Source of the DNA: Teretinema sp942493045
GTDB lineage: Bacteria > Spirochaetota > Spirochaetia > Treponematales > Treponemataceae
DNA length: 64,000 bases
Assembly: GCA_942493045.1 (NCBI GenBank)
Contig: OW818665.1
Span: 2,852,001-2,916,000 of the forward strand
Direction of reading: 5' to 3'
Shown here piece after piece: positions 45,348 to 54,052 of the stretch. Below the pieces are notes generated by a model. It did not search any database. It saw nothing but the letters and a program-made list of their open reading frames with translations, and was not told the origin of the DNA. The stretch's first letter is position 1, and each line of letters begins with the position of its first letter. A program made the translations under genes and the position numbers.

Positions 45348-46559
45348 ATGAACGATAACAACGGCTCGTGGAAACGCACTGCCATTCTTTTTTTGACCAG
45401 TCAGACGATATCGCTGCTGGGCTCTTCATTGGTGCAATATGCCTTGATGTGGCATGTCACGTTGGCGACCCAATCCGGCACCATGATGACCATATTTATC
45501 ATTTGCGGTTTTTTACCGACGTTTTTTCTCTCGCCCTTTGCCGGAGTATGGGCCGATCGCTATGACCGTAAAAAACTGATTATTTTTTCTGATGGACTGA
45601 TTGCCGCTGTGACCCTGGTGATGTTTTTGGTTTTTCGCTCGGGGTATCGGTCTATCCCGCTGCTATTCGCGGTTTCCGCGGTGCGCGCCGTTGGCAGCGC
45701 CATTCAGCAACCGGCCGTCGGCGCCATCCTGCCCCAAATGGTACCGCCGGAACATCTGACGCGGGTGAACGGCATCAATGGCAGTATCCAGTCGGCAATG
45801 ATGCTGGTTTCTCCGGTGCTCAGCGGAGCTCTGCTGACGGTAACGGCCCTGGAAAATATTTTTCTTATTGATATTGTCACCGCCGCCGTAGCGATCGGAT
45901 TGCTCTCTTTTTTCCTGAGAGTGGCGCCGCACGAGGGTGTTAACAATCCGTCGGGTAAAAGCTATTTTCACGATATGCGCGACGGCTTCCGCTACATTCG
46001 CGATCACCGTTACCTGGTGTCCTTTTTTATCTACCTGGCGCTGCTGTATGTTTTTGTGAGCCCGGCGGCCTTCCTTACCCCGCTGCAAACCGCCCGGACT
46101 TTCGGGCGCGATGTCTGGCGGCTGACCGCCATCGAAATTGTTTTCTCGGTGGGCATGATGGCCGGCGGCGCGCTGATCGCCGTGTGGGGCGGACTGAAAA
46201 ACCGTATTCATACCATGATAGCTTCCAATGTGCTGATGGCCCTGTGTACGATCGCCCTGGCCTTCTCGCCCTATTTTTGGCTGTATCTGATTTTTATGGG
46301 TATCTTTGGAATTGCCCTTCCATTCTTGAATACACCTTCCGCGGTACTGATCCAGACCCATGTCGAGGAAATTTATATGGGCCGGGTATTCAGCGTGATG
46401 ACAATGATTTCTTCGGCGCTGATGCCGCTATCCATGCTTGTATTCGGACCGCTCGCGGACATTATCCGCATTGAGTGGATACTGATGGGTACCGGCGTTT
46501 TGATGCTCGTTAGCGCTTTGCGGGCGCTGACCGTGCGGCGGCTGGTGGAGGCCGGCTAA
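45348..46559 (+). CDS. MFS transporter (macrolide-efflux-like)
   Basis: 403 residues with about twelve membrane helices. SLLGSSLVQYALMWHV at the N-terminus and GVWADRYDRKKLIIFSDG (the loop 2-3 motif) place it with MefA/enterobactin-exporter-like MFS proteins. Substrate unknown. The start lies directly downstream of a promoter with no Shine-Dalgarno. Its stop overlaps the convergent GNAT gene by 4 bp. Confidence 0.88.
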   Translation: MNDNNGSWKRTAILFLTSQTISLLGSSLVQYALMWHVTLATQSGTMMTIFIICGFLPTFFLSPFAGVWADRYDRKKLIIFSDGLIAAVTLVMFLVFRSGYRSIPLLFAVSAVRAVGSAIQQPAVGAILPQMVPPEHLTRVNGINGSIQSAMMLVSPVLSGALLTVTALENIFLIDIVTAAVAIGLLSFFLRVAPHEGVNNPSGKSYFHDMRDGFRYIRDHRYLVSFFIYLALLYVFVSPAAFLTPLQTARTFGRDVWRLTAIEIVFSVGMMAGGALIAVWGGLKNRIHTMIASNVLMALCTIALAFSPYFWLYLIFMGIFGIALPFLNTPSAVLIQTHVEEIYMGRVFSVMTMISSALMPLSMLVFGPLADIIRIEWILMGTGVLMLVSALRALTVRRLVEAG

Positions 46560-47062
46560 AGGCTCAGGCTGAACTGGGTCCAGCCGCTGACCGGACGGGC
46601 TCCCTGGGCGCTGTAAAAACGGATGGCCCGCTCATTCCAGTCCAGTACGTTCCATTGCAGGCGGTCGCAGTCCTGCTCGCGGGCCTTTTCGCGCAGGTAG
46701 CGAAATACCGCCTGGGCGCTGCCTCGGCCGCGCCAGGGTTCGTCGATGTAAAAATCCTCGAGATACAGAACAGGCTTTCCGGCGAAGGTAGAATAGGCAT
46801 AGTAGTACAGCGCGAACCCGACGGTTTGCGTTCCGCTGTGTGAGCCGCTGTGCGCGTCGCTGGCTTCGGTGTTCGCTTCTTTCGCCTCCACCAGCAGGGC
46901 CTCGGCCCTATTTTTTTCAAACAGGTCTTCCCGCAGTTTTTCCGGAGTAATACGCACCGTGTGGCGCAGTTTTTCAAAGGCGGCCAGCTTGAGAATGTAG
47001 GACAGGATCAGCGGTACGTCATCGGCTTCGGCCGCCCGGATGCGGAAGTTCTTCACTGGCAT
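46556..47062 (-). CDS. GNAT-family N-acetyltransferase
   Basis: 168 residues. The acetyl-CoA motif is seen as DEPWRGRGSAQAVFRYLRE (about 108-126; family Q/RxxGxG/A), followed by CDRLQWNVLDWNERAIRFYSAQGA (shown in part: LQWNVLDWN, FYSAQGA). It resembles diamine/thialysine acetyltransferases. An odd Ser/Thr/His-rich insert lies at residues 65-80. It overlaps the upstream Nif11-domain gene by 10 bp, so is the third gene of the nifA operon; whether it acts in nitrogen fixation is unknown. Confidence 0.87.
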   Translation of the reverse strand: MPVKNFRIRAAEADDVPLILSYILKLAAFEKLRHTVRITPEKLREDLFEKNRAEALLVEAKEANTEASDAHSGSHSGTQTVGFALYYYAYSTFAGKPVLYLEDFYIDEPWRGRGSAQAVFRYLREKAREQDCDRLQWNVLDWNERAIRFYSAQGARPVSGWTQFSLSL

Positions 47063-47335
47063 TTTCCGGAGCAGGCAGAGCAGTCCGCGCAGGCGGGCGC
47101 CGTTTCCCCGCTGAGCATCATCTTGTACCAGGCGCCGAGATCCTGGAGTTCGTTGGCCTCTTCTTCATCCACGGCCCGCAGGCGCAGGCTGCGGATGCAG
47201 TCTTCCAATTCATCGTCGCTGAACAGATAGCCCTCCGCAGCCATCCAGGCGCGGAAAGCCTGAGCCCCTTCCGCCTCATAGGCTGCTTCGCGAAATTCAG
47301 CCGAGGACCGGCACTTGTCAAGAAAACGAAACGCG

Positions 47336-47349
<14 letters not shown>
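47053..47349 (-). CDS. Nif11-domain protein with a C-terminal cysteine cluster
   Basis: 98 residues. The first ~55 residues fit the Nif11 domain: SAFRFLDKC, then a central AFRAWMAAEGYLFSDDELE. This domain is known from nif clusters and as the leader of some peptide natural products, but no GG/GA cleavage motif is visible. A middle helical stretch leads to CADCSACSGKC at the very end, a CX2CX2CX3C pattern that could bind a metal or Fe-S cluster. It overlaps nifA by 14 bp and the GNAT gene by 10 bp, implying translational coupling. Function not known; a regulatory role linked to NifA is inferred. Confidence 0.75.
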
Positions 47350-48913
<1,564 letters not shown>

Positions 48914-48992
48914 CGCTCCTCCTTTACAGAAGAGGTGGATTGAACCGGGGTTCAGCGCAAAGACCCGGCTTGTGTCCAGATCTTTCTGAATA

Positions 48993-49015
48993 TTTATGCA
49001 GTTATAATGCATAAA
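48993..49015. promoter_or_regulatory. inverted repeat overlapping the nifA promoter region
   Basis: Perfect 8-bp arms TTTATGCA and TGCATAAA around 7 bp (GTTATAA). TATAAC-type -10 sequence on the minus strand lies within it, so a bound protein would block or activate nifA transcription. A shorter version occurs at 61172-61183. Confidence 0.55.
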
Positions 49016-49047
49016 CACGCATATTTTGTCAATATTAGCATGTTTTT

Positions 49048-49096
49048 CCTACCGGAATGTACCTTTCGAGAGGTGGAATCCTACCGGAATGTAGGA
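49048..49096. promoter_or_regulatory. paired palindromic elements, candidate upstream activator sites for nifH
   Basis: CCTACCGGAATGTA occurs at 49048-49061 and again at 49080-49093, exactly 32 bp apart (three helical turns). The second copy extends to the palindrome TCCTAC-N6-GTAGGA (49079-49096). They lie about 145-190 bp upstream of the sigma-54 promoter, a usual place for activator sites. They do not match the classical TGT-N10-ACA NifA box. Confidence 0.55.
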
Positions 49097-49120
49097 TGGC
49101 TCGGATGGCCCGGATGGCCC
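49094..49120. repeat. three tandem 9-bp repeats
   Basis: GGATGGCTC, GGATGGCCC, GGATGGCCC in direct succession, overlapping the end of the second palindromic element. Confidence 0.7.
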
Positions 49121-49236
49121 GCACGAAAAAATCAGCGTATCTATCAAATTAAATAAATTATAAGTCTTTATATTACATGGAAATAACCATCTGTTGATCT
49201 GTTCGCAAACTTCCCATTGGCATTTTTCTCAGCTGT

Positions 49237-49252
49237 TGGCACGGCTCTTGCA
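49237..49252 (+). promoter_or_regulatory. sigma-54 promoter of the nif operon
   Basis: TGGCACG-N4-TTGCA, a full match to the consensus with GG and GC 10 bp apart. The start would be near 49263, giving a leader of about 43 nt to the nifH ATG at 49307. Confidence 0.93.
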
Positions 49253-49264
49253 ATAGAGAGTGCA

Positions 49265-49282
49265 ACAGGGTCTTGATCCTGT
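49265..49282 (+). other. 5'-terminal hairpin in the nifH leader
   Basis: ACAGGG-TCTTGA-TCCTGT (6 bp including one G-U). It begins within about two nucleotides of the predicted transcription start, so it would cap the mRNA and could slow decay from the 5' end. Confidence 0.45.
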
Positions 49283-49306
49283 AACACAACCTCCAGGAGA
49301 GGAAAC

Positions 49307-50131
49307 ATGCGAAAAATAGCGATCTACGGTAAAGGCGGAATCGGTAAGTCCACGACAACCCAGAATACGGTTGCCGCGCTGGCCGAAATGGGCAGAAACG
49401 TAATGGTAGTCGGGTGCGATCCGAAGGCGGACTCGACCCGGCTGCTGCTGGGCGGTCTGTCCCAGAAAACGGTGCTGGATACCCTGCGTCTGGAGGGTGA
49501 GGATCTGGATCTGGAAGATGTGGTGAAGGTTGGCTTTCAGCGCACCCGCTGCGTGGAATCCGGTGGACCGGAGCCGGGAGTCGGCTGCGCCGGTCGCGGT
49601 ATCATCACCTCGATCAACCTGCTGGAGCAGCTCGGCGCCTTCGACGAGCAGTACAAACTGGACTACACCTTCTATGACGTATTGGGTGACGTAGTCTGCG
49701 GCGGCTTTGCCATGCCGATCCGCGACGGTAAGGCCGAAGAAATCTACATCGTTTGCTCCGGTGAAATGATGGCTATGTATGCCGCCAATAATATTTGCAA
49801 GGGTATCATGAAGTTCGCCGAAGCCGGCACGGTGCGCCTCGGCGGCCTGATCTGCAACAGCCGCAAGACCGACCGCGAGGACGAGCTGATCATGGCCCTG
49901 GCCGAAAAACTGGGTACCCAGATGATTCACTTTGTGCCGCGCGACAACGTCGTGCAAAAGGCCGAGATCAACAAGAAGACCGTTATCGAATTTGATCCGA
50001 CAGTCGGTCAGGCCGATGAGTATCGCGCCCTGGCCAAGGCCATTGAGAACAATAAAAATTTCGTGATCCCGAAGCCCCTGGCTATCGAGGAACTGGAAAA
50101 ACTGCTGATGGAATTCGGCCTCGCCGACTAA
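49307..50131 (+). CDS. nifH: nitrogenase iron protein NifH
   Basis: 274 residues; the ATP-driven electron donor to the MoFe protein, also needed for cofactor maturation. The P-loop GKGGIGKS is at 8-15. The 4Fe-4S cysteines are Cys94 (GVGCAGRGI) and Cys131 (DVVCGGFAMPIR). Arg97 is the site used by DraT-type ADP-ribosylation, but no draT or draG is in the window. The Shine-Dalgarno is GGAGAGG. First gene of the operon, 14 bp before nifI1. Confidence 0.98.
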   Translation: MRKIAIYGKGGIGKSTTTQNTVAALAEMGRNVMVVGCDPKADSTRLLLGGLSQKTVLDTLRLEGEDLDLEDVVKVGFQRTRCVESGGPEPGVGCAGRGIITSINLLEQLGAFDEQYKLDYTFYDVLGDVVCGGFAMPIRDGKAEEIYIVCSGEMMAMYAANNICKGIMKFAEAGTVRLGGLICNSRKTDREDELIMALAEKLGTQMIHFVPRDNVVQKAEINKKTVIEFDPTVGQADEYRALAKAIENNKNFVIPKPLAIEELEKLLMEFGLAD

Positions 50132-50145
50132 AAGGAGAAAACACT

Positions 50146-50484
50146 ATGTTGATGATCAGAGCGATAATCCGGCCGGATAAAACCGACGCCGTAATGGAAA
50201 AACTGATGGCTGACGGATTTCCCTCAGTAACCCGCATGAACGTCTCCGGCCGCGGCAAGCAGCGCGGTATCAAGATCGGCGATGTCACCTACGACGAGGT
50301 ACCCAAAGAGTTGCTGATGATGGTGATTAAGGACGCGGACAAGGACTTTGTGATCAAGTCGATTATCGAGACTGCCCGCACCGGACACAAGGGTGCCTTC
50401 GGCGACGGAAAGATATTTATTTCGCCGGTGGAGGAAATGTACACCGTCAGTTCCGGCGTAAAGGAAACTTCCGCGGAGGGTTGA
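50146..50484 (+). CDS. nifI1: PII-type nitrogenase regulator NifI1
   Basis: 112 residues of the GlnB fold: MLMIRAIIRPDKTDAVMEKL at the start (in part), a short T-loop region after GRGKQRGIK, and the ATP-binding GDGKIFI block near residue 87. In methanogens and anaerobic bacteria NifI1 and NifI2 form a complex that inhibits the MoFe protein when ammonium is added, relieved by 2-oxoglutarate. The position between nifH and nifD is diagnostic. Confidence 0.95.
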   Translation: MLMIRAIIRPDKTDAVMEKLMADGFPSVTRMNVSGRGKQRGIKIGDVTYDEVPKELLMMVIKDADKDFVIKSIIETARTGHKGAFGDGKIFISPVEEMYTVSSGVKETSAEG

Positions 50485-50529
50485 GAATAGCCGCGTACGG
50501 CCATTCTCTTTGCGCCAGTGCATGGCGCA
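50483..50529 (+). other. two tandem hairpins between nifI1 and nifI2
   Basis: GAGAATAGCCG-CGTA-CGGCCATTCTC (50483-50508, one mismatch) and TGCGCCA-GTGCA-TGGCGCA (50511-50529, perfect). No T-run follows either, so they look like mRNA-processing or stability elements rather than terminators. Confidence 0.6.
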
Positions 50530-50542
50530 CAAAGGAGAGTTT

Positions 50543-50920
50543 ATGAAAGAAGTAATGGCTATTGTCCGGATGAACATGATCAACCAGACAAAGCGCGCCT
50601 TGAGCGCGGCCGGTATTACCTCTATGCATGCCAAGGACTGTCTTGGCCGCGGCAAGGGTATCGTGGAGATGCTTCAGCTTGGCGGCGCCGAGAAGCAGTA
50701 TGAGGAAAAGATGAACGAGCTGGGCAATACCGGCCGCCTGATCCCCAAGCGCATGATAACGGTAATAGTGCCTGACAAGCTGGTCAAGAAAACAGTCTCG
50801 GTGATTATCGAGACCAATCAGACCGGCAAGAGCGGCGACGGAAAGATCTTCGTCATGCCGGTGCTGGACTCCATCAGGGTCCGTACCGGAGAAACCGGCG
50901 ATGAAACGCTCGACGAGTAA
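50543..50920 (+). CDS. nifI2: PII-type nitrogenase regulator NifI2
   Basis: 125 residues of the GlnB fold, with MKEVMAIVRMNMINQTKRAL at the start, an extended T-loop (GRGKGIVEM through RLIPKRMITV) longer than in NifI1, and GDGKIFVMP near residue 98. It works with NifI1 in post-translational switch-off. The start at 50543 has AAGGAGAG; the longer frame from 50510 lies in the hairpin and is rejected. 12 bp before nifD. Confidence 0.95.
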   Translation: MKEVMAIVRMNMINQTKRALSAAGITSMHAKDCLGRGKGIVEMLQLGGAEKQYEEKMNELGNTGRLIPKRMITVIVPDKLVKKTVSVIIETNQTGKSGDGKIFVMPVLDSIRVRTGETGDETLDE

Positions 50921-50932
50921 GAGGAGAGGACA

Positions 50933-52570
50933 ATGTCAGAACAATATATGGCCGTCGACGGCGAGGAGTTCAAGGCTGAGGTGCTTTCCAAGTACCCCGC
51001 CAAGCTCGCCAAAAAACGCGGTCGCCAGATTCTGGTAAACCAGGTCGGGGAAGGCGAGGTTGTCCCGGAGATACTGGCGAATACCCGGACCGTTCCCGGC
51101 ATCCTGACCATGCGCGGCTGTTCCTACGCCGGCTGCAAGGGCGTTGTGCTCGGCCCGACCAGGGATATCCTGCAGATAACGCACGGTCCGATCGGCTGTG
51201 GCTTTTACAGCTGGCTTACCAGGCGAAACCAGACCCGGCCGGAAACACCGGACGCGACTAACTTTATGCCCTATGCCATGTCGACCGACTTGCAGGAAGA
51301 CGAGATTATTTTCGGCGGCGAGAAAAAACTGAAGGCCGCCATCGACGAGGCCGTGGCCCTGTTTCATCCGAAGGCCATCGGTATCTTCTCCACCTGCCCG
51401 GTCGGGTTGATTGGAGACGACGTTCACGCCGTAGCCCGTGAGATGGAAGCGAAGTATCCGGATATCAATATCTTTGGATTTTCCTGCGAGGGTTACAAGG
51501 GCGTCAGCCAGTCCGCCGGTCACCATGTTGCCAACAACAAGGTGTTCACCGATGTGGTCGGCCTGGACGATACCCCGAAACCCGGAAAGTTCCGGTACAA
51601 CATTCTGGGTGAGTACAATATCGGCGGAGACGCCTTCGAGATCGAGCGCATTTCCAAGGCTTGCGGCCTGACCCTGCACTCGACCTTCAGCGGCAACTCC
51701 AACTATCAGGAGTTTATCAGCGCGCATACGGCGGACCTGAATACCGTTATGTGCCACCGGTCGATCAACTACCTGGCCGAGATGATGGAAAAGAAATACG
51801 GTCTGCCCTGGTTCAAGATCAACTTTATCGGGGCCGAGGCTACCGCCAAGTCCCTGCGCAAGATAGCCGCCTTTTTCGGCGACAGCGAGCTGATCGCTCA
51901 GACGGAAAAGGTGATCGCCGAGGAAATGGCCGAGGTGGAGAAAGTCCGCGCTGAAGTACGCGCGCGCTGCCAGGGAAAGACGGCAGCCCTGTTCGTCGGC
52001 GGCTCACGGGCCCACCATTACCAGGAACTCTTTGACGAGATCGGCATGGTGACCATTGCCGCCGGATACGAGTTCGCCCACCGCGATGACTATGAGGGCC
52101 GCAAGGTTTTGCCAACGATCAGTATTGACGCTGATTCGCGCAACATTGAGGAGCTTAAGGTTGTGGCCGACGAGACGCGTTACCAGCCGCGCTTGACCGA
52201 GGAAGCGAAGGCCAAGATGGAAGCCGAGGGTTTTGCCTTCAGCGACTATAAGGGCATGATGAGCGATATGAAGGAGAAGACCCTGATTATCGACGACCTG
52301 AACCACTACGAGACCGAGATGCTGATCGAGAAATATCACCCGGATATTATCTGCGCCGGTATCAAAGAGAAGTACGTAGTGCAGAAGGCCGGCATCCCGC
52401 TGAAGCAGCTGCACAGTTATGACTACTCCGGTCCCTACGCCGGATTCAAGGGTGCGGTCAATTTCTATCTGGAGATAGACCGCATGTTGCACAGTAAGGT
52501 GTTCAAGCTGGCGAAGGCTCCCTGGCAGGAAAGCCCGGAACTGACCGCAAGCTTTGGATGGAACGGTTAA
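50933..52570 (+). CDS. nifD: nitrogenase molybdenum-iron protein alpha chain NifD
   Basis: 545 residues. P-cluster cysteines are Cys63 (RGCSYAG), Cys89 (GPIGCGFYS) and Cys155 (STCPVGLIGDD). FeMo-cofactor ligands are Cys274 (VMCHRSINY) and His494 (LHSYDYSGPYAG). Compared with Azotobacter numbering the His is about 52 residues later, the result of an insertion around 390-440 that is typical of clostridial-type NifD. These ligands and the NifK partner mark a molybdenum nitrogenase rather than a vanadium or iron-only type. Confidence 0.98.
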   Translation: MSEQYMAVDGEEFKAEVLSKYPAKLAKKRGRQILVNQVGEGEVVPEILANTRTVPGILTMRGCSYAGCKGVVLGPTRDILQITHGPIGCGFYSWLTRRNQTRPETPDATNFMPYAMSTDLQEDEIIFGGEKKLKAAIDEAVALFHPKAIGIFSTCPVGLIGDDVHAVAREMEAKYPDINIFGFSCEGYKGVSQSAGHHVANNKVFTDVVGLDDTPKPGKFRYNILGEYNIGGDAFEIERISKACGLTLHSTFSGNSNYQEFISAHTADLNTVMCHRSINYLAEMMEKKYGLPWFKINFIGAEATAKSLRKIAAFFGDSELIAQTEKVIAEEMAEVEKVRAEVRARCQGKTAALFVGGSRAHHYQELFDEIGMVTIAAGYEFAHRDDYEGRKVLPTISIDADSRNIEELKVVADETRYQPRLTEEAKAKMEAEGFAFSDYKGMMSDMKEKTLIIDDLNHYETEMLIEKYHPDIICAGIKEKYVVQKAGIPLKQLHSYDYSGPYAGFKGAVNFYLEIDRMLHSKVFKLAKAPWQESPELTASFGWNG

Positions 52571-52583
52571 AGGAGATCTGCGA

Positions 52584-53960
52584 ATGCTATTGAGACATAC
52601 ACCGGAGAAATTAGTAGAGCGGTCCGCCCTGACCATTAATCCGGCCAAGACCTGCCAGCCGGTCGGCGCGATGTACGCCGCTCTCGGAGTGCACAAATGC
52701 CTGCCGCACAGTCACGGTTCCCAGGGCTGCTGCGCGTATCACCGCAGTGCCTTGACCCGGCACTATAAAGAGCCGGTGATGGCCACCACCAGCTCGTTTA
52801 CCGAGGGCGCCTCGGTGTTCGGCGGACAGGCCAATATCCTGGAGGCGATCACCAACGTGTTCAACCTCTACGATCCGGACATCATCGCCGTGCATACCAC
52901 CTGCCTTTCGGAAACGATCGGCGACGATATGCCGCAGATTATCAACAAGGCCATTGCCGAGGGCAAGGTCCCGGCCGGCAAGCGCGTGATCCACGCCAGC
53001 ACGCCGAGCTTTAAGGGCTCGCACGTTACCGGCTATTCCAACATGGTCACCAGCCTGGTGCAGTATTTTTCGGAGAGCAGCGGCAAGAAGATCAAGCAGC
53101 TCAATCTGATTCCCTCGTTTATCGAGCCGAGCGACATGAGCGAGATCAAGCACATTGCTACCGAGATGGGCGTCAAGTTCGTGATGTTTCCGGATACCTC
53201 CGATGTGGTTAACGGCCCGATGGACGGCAAGTTCCGGATGTACCCGAAGGGCGGGGCGACGCTGGAGGAAATCCGCAGCGCCGGGGACTCGACCATGTCG
53301 ATCGCCCTGGGCCGGGTCGGCGCGATGAGCGCGGCCAAGCTGCTGGATACCAAGTGCAAGGTGCCCTGCGAGATCATCGATCTGCCGGTCGGGATCTCGG
53401 CCACTGACGAGTTCGTGGAAACCCTGCGCAAAGCCGCCGGTGTTTCCGTGCCGGATTCGCTGATGCTGGAGCGCGGACAGTTGGTGGACGTGATGACGGA
53501 TATGAACCAGTACACCTACGGCAAGAAGGTGTCGTTGGTCGGGGATCCGGACGTGGTGCTGGCCATGGCCCGCTTTTGCGCCGAGAACGGCATGAAGGTA
53601 CTGCACGTGGTCAGCGGCACCGCCCCGGGACCGAAGTTTGAGCGCCGGGTAAAAGAGCTGTGCGGCGAGGACGTTATCGTCAAGAGCGGCGCCCAGTCCG
53701 ATCTGTTCTACTTTCACCAGTTGATACAGAACGAGAAGCCGGACCTGATCTTTGGCAATACCTACTGCAAGTACATTGCCCGGGACGAGGACATTCCGCT
53801 GATCCGCATCGGCTTCCCGATCTACGATCGCGTCGGACATTCCTACTTCCCGCTGGTCGGCTACCGCGGCGGACTGCGCTTACTGGAAAAAGTACTGGAT
53901 GTGTTTTTGGACCGCCAGGATCGCGACGCTCCCGAAGAGCGCTTCGAACTGGTTATGTAA
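52584..53960 (+). CDS. nifK: nitrogenase molybdenum-iron protein beta chain NifK
   Basis: 458 residues. P-cluster cysteines are Cys24 (KTCQPVGAM), Cys49 (SQGCCAYHRS) and Cys107 (TTCLSETIGDD). It lacks the roughly 50-residue N-terminal arm of proteobacterial NifK, in keeping with the short clostridial type and with the insertion in NifD. The start at 52584 has AAGGAG. Ends 93 bp before nifE, with a hairpin in the gap. Confidence 0.98.
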   Translation: MLLRHTPEKLVERSALTINPAKTCQPVGAMYAALGVHKCLPHSHGSQGCCAYHRSALTRHYKEPVMATTSSFTEGASVFGGQANILEAITNVFNLYDPDIIAVHTTCLSETIGDDMPQIINKAIAEGKVPAGKRVIHASTPSFKGSHVTGYSNMVTSLVQYFSESSGKKIKQLNLIPSFIEPSDMSEIKHIATEMGVKFVMFPDTSDVVNGPMDGKFRMYPKGGATLEEIRSAGDSTMSIALGRVGAMSAAKLLDTKCKVPCEIIDLPVGISATDEFVETLRKAAGVSVPDSLMLERGQLVDVMTDMNQYTYGKKVSLVGDPDVVLAMARFCAENGMKVLHVVSGTAPGPKFERRVKELCGEDVIVKSGAQSDLFYFHQLIQNEKPDLIFGNTYCKYIARDEDIPLIRIGFPIYDRVGHSYFPLVGYRGGLRLLEKVLDVFLDRQDRDAPEERFELVM

Positions 53961-53982
53961 AGAAAAGTTGTTTCGATGGATA

Positions 53983-54009
53983 CGGGGGCCGGCGCCTTGC
54001 CGGTTCCCG
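53983..54009 (+). other. GC-rich hairpin between nifK and nifE
   Basis: CGGGGGCCGGC-GCCTT-GCCGGTTCCCG, 11 bp with two G-U pairs, followed only by TTTC. It may partly terminate or protect the upstream nifHDK message and so lower nifENB expression. Confidence 0.6.
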
Positions 54010-54052
54010 TTTCAGTCGTGTTTGCCGCTGGAGTGCCGAAGGGAGGCCGAAG

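Larger units (their letters stand above)
48914..49306. promoter_or_regulatory. nifA-nifH divergent intergenic regulatory region
   Basis: 393 bp without a gene. From left to right it holds the nifA leader and Shine-Dalgarno, a TTTATGCA/TGCATAAA inverted repeat with -10-like sequences on both strands, two copies of a 14-bp element with palindromic extension, three copies of a 9-bp direct repeat, an AT-rich stretch (49135-49180) that could bend, the sigma-54 promoter and the nifH leader with a 5' hairpin. Confidence 0.8.

Noticed and set aside
48914..49236. Classical NifA upstream activator sequence TGT-N10-ACA
   Set aside because: I found no convincing match in the nifA-nifH gap; the repeated palindromic element is the better candidate.
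50933..53960. Alternative (vanadium or iron-only) nitrogenase
   Set aside because: No vnfG/anfG delta-subunit gene is present, and the NifD, NifK, NifE, NifN set with the expected ligands fits a molybdenum enzyme.
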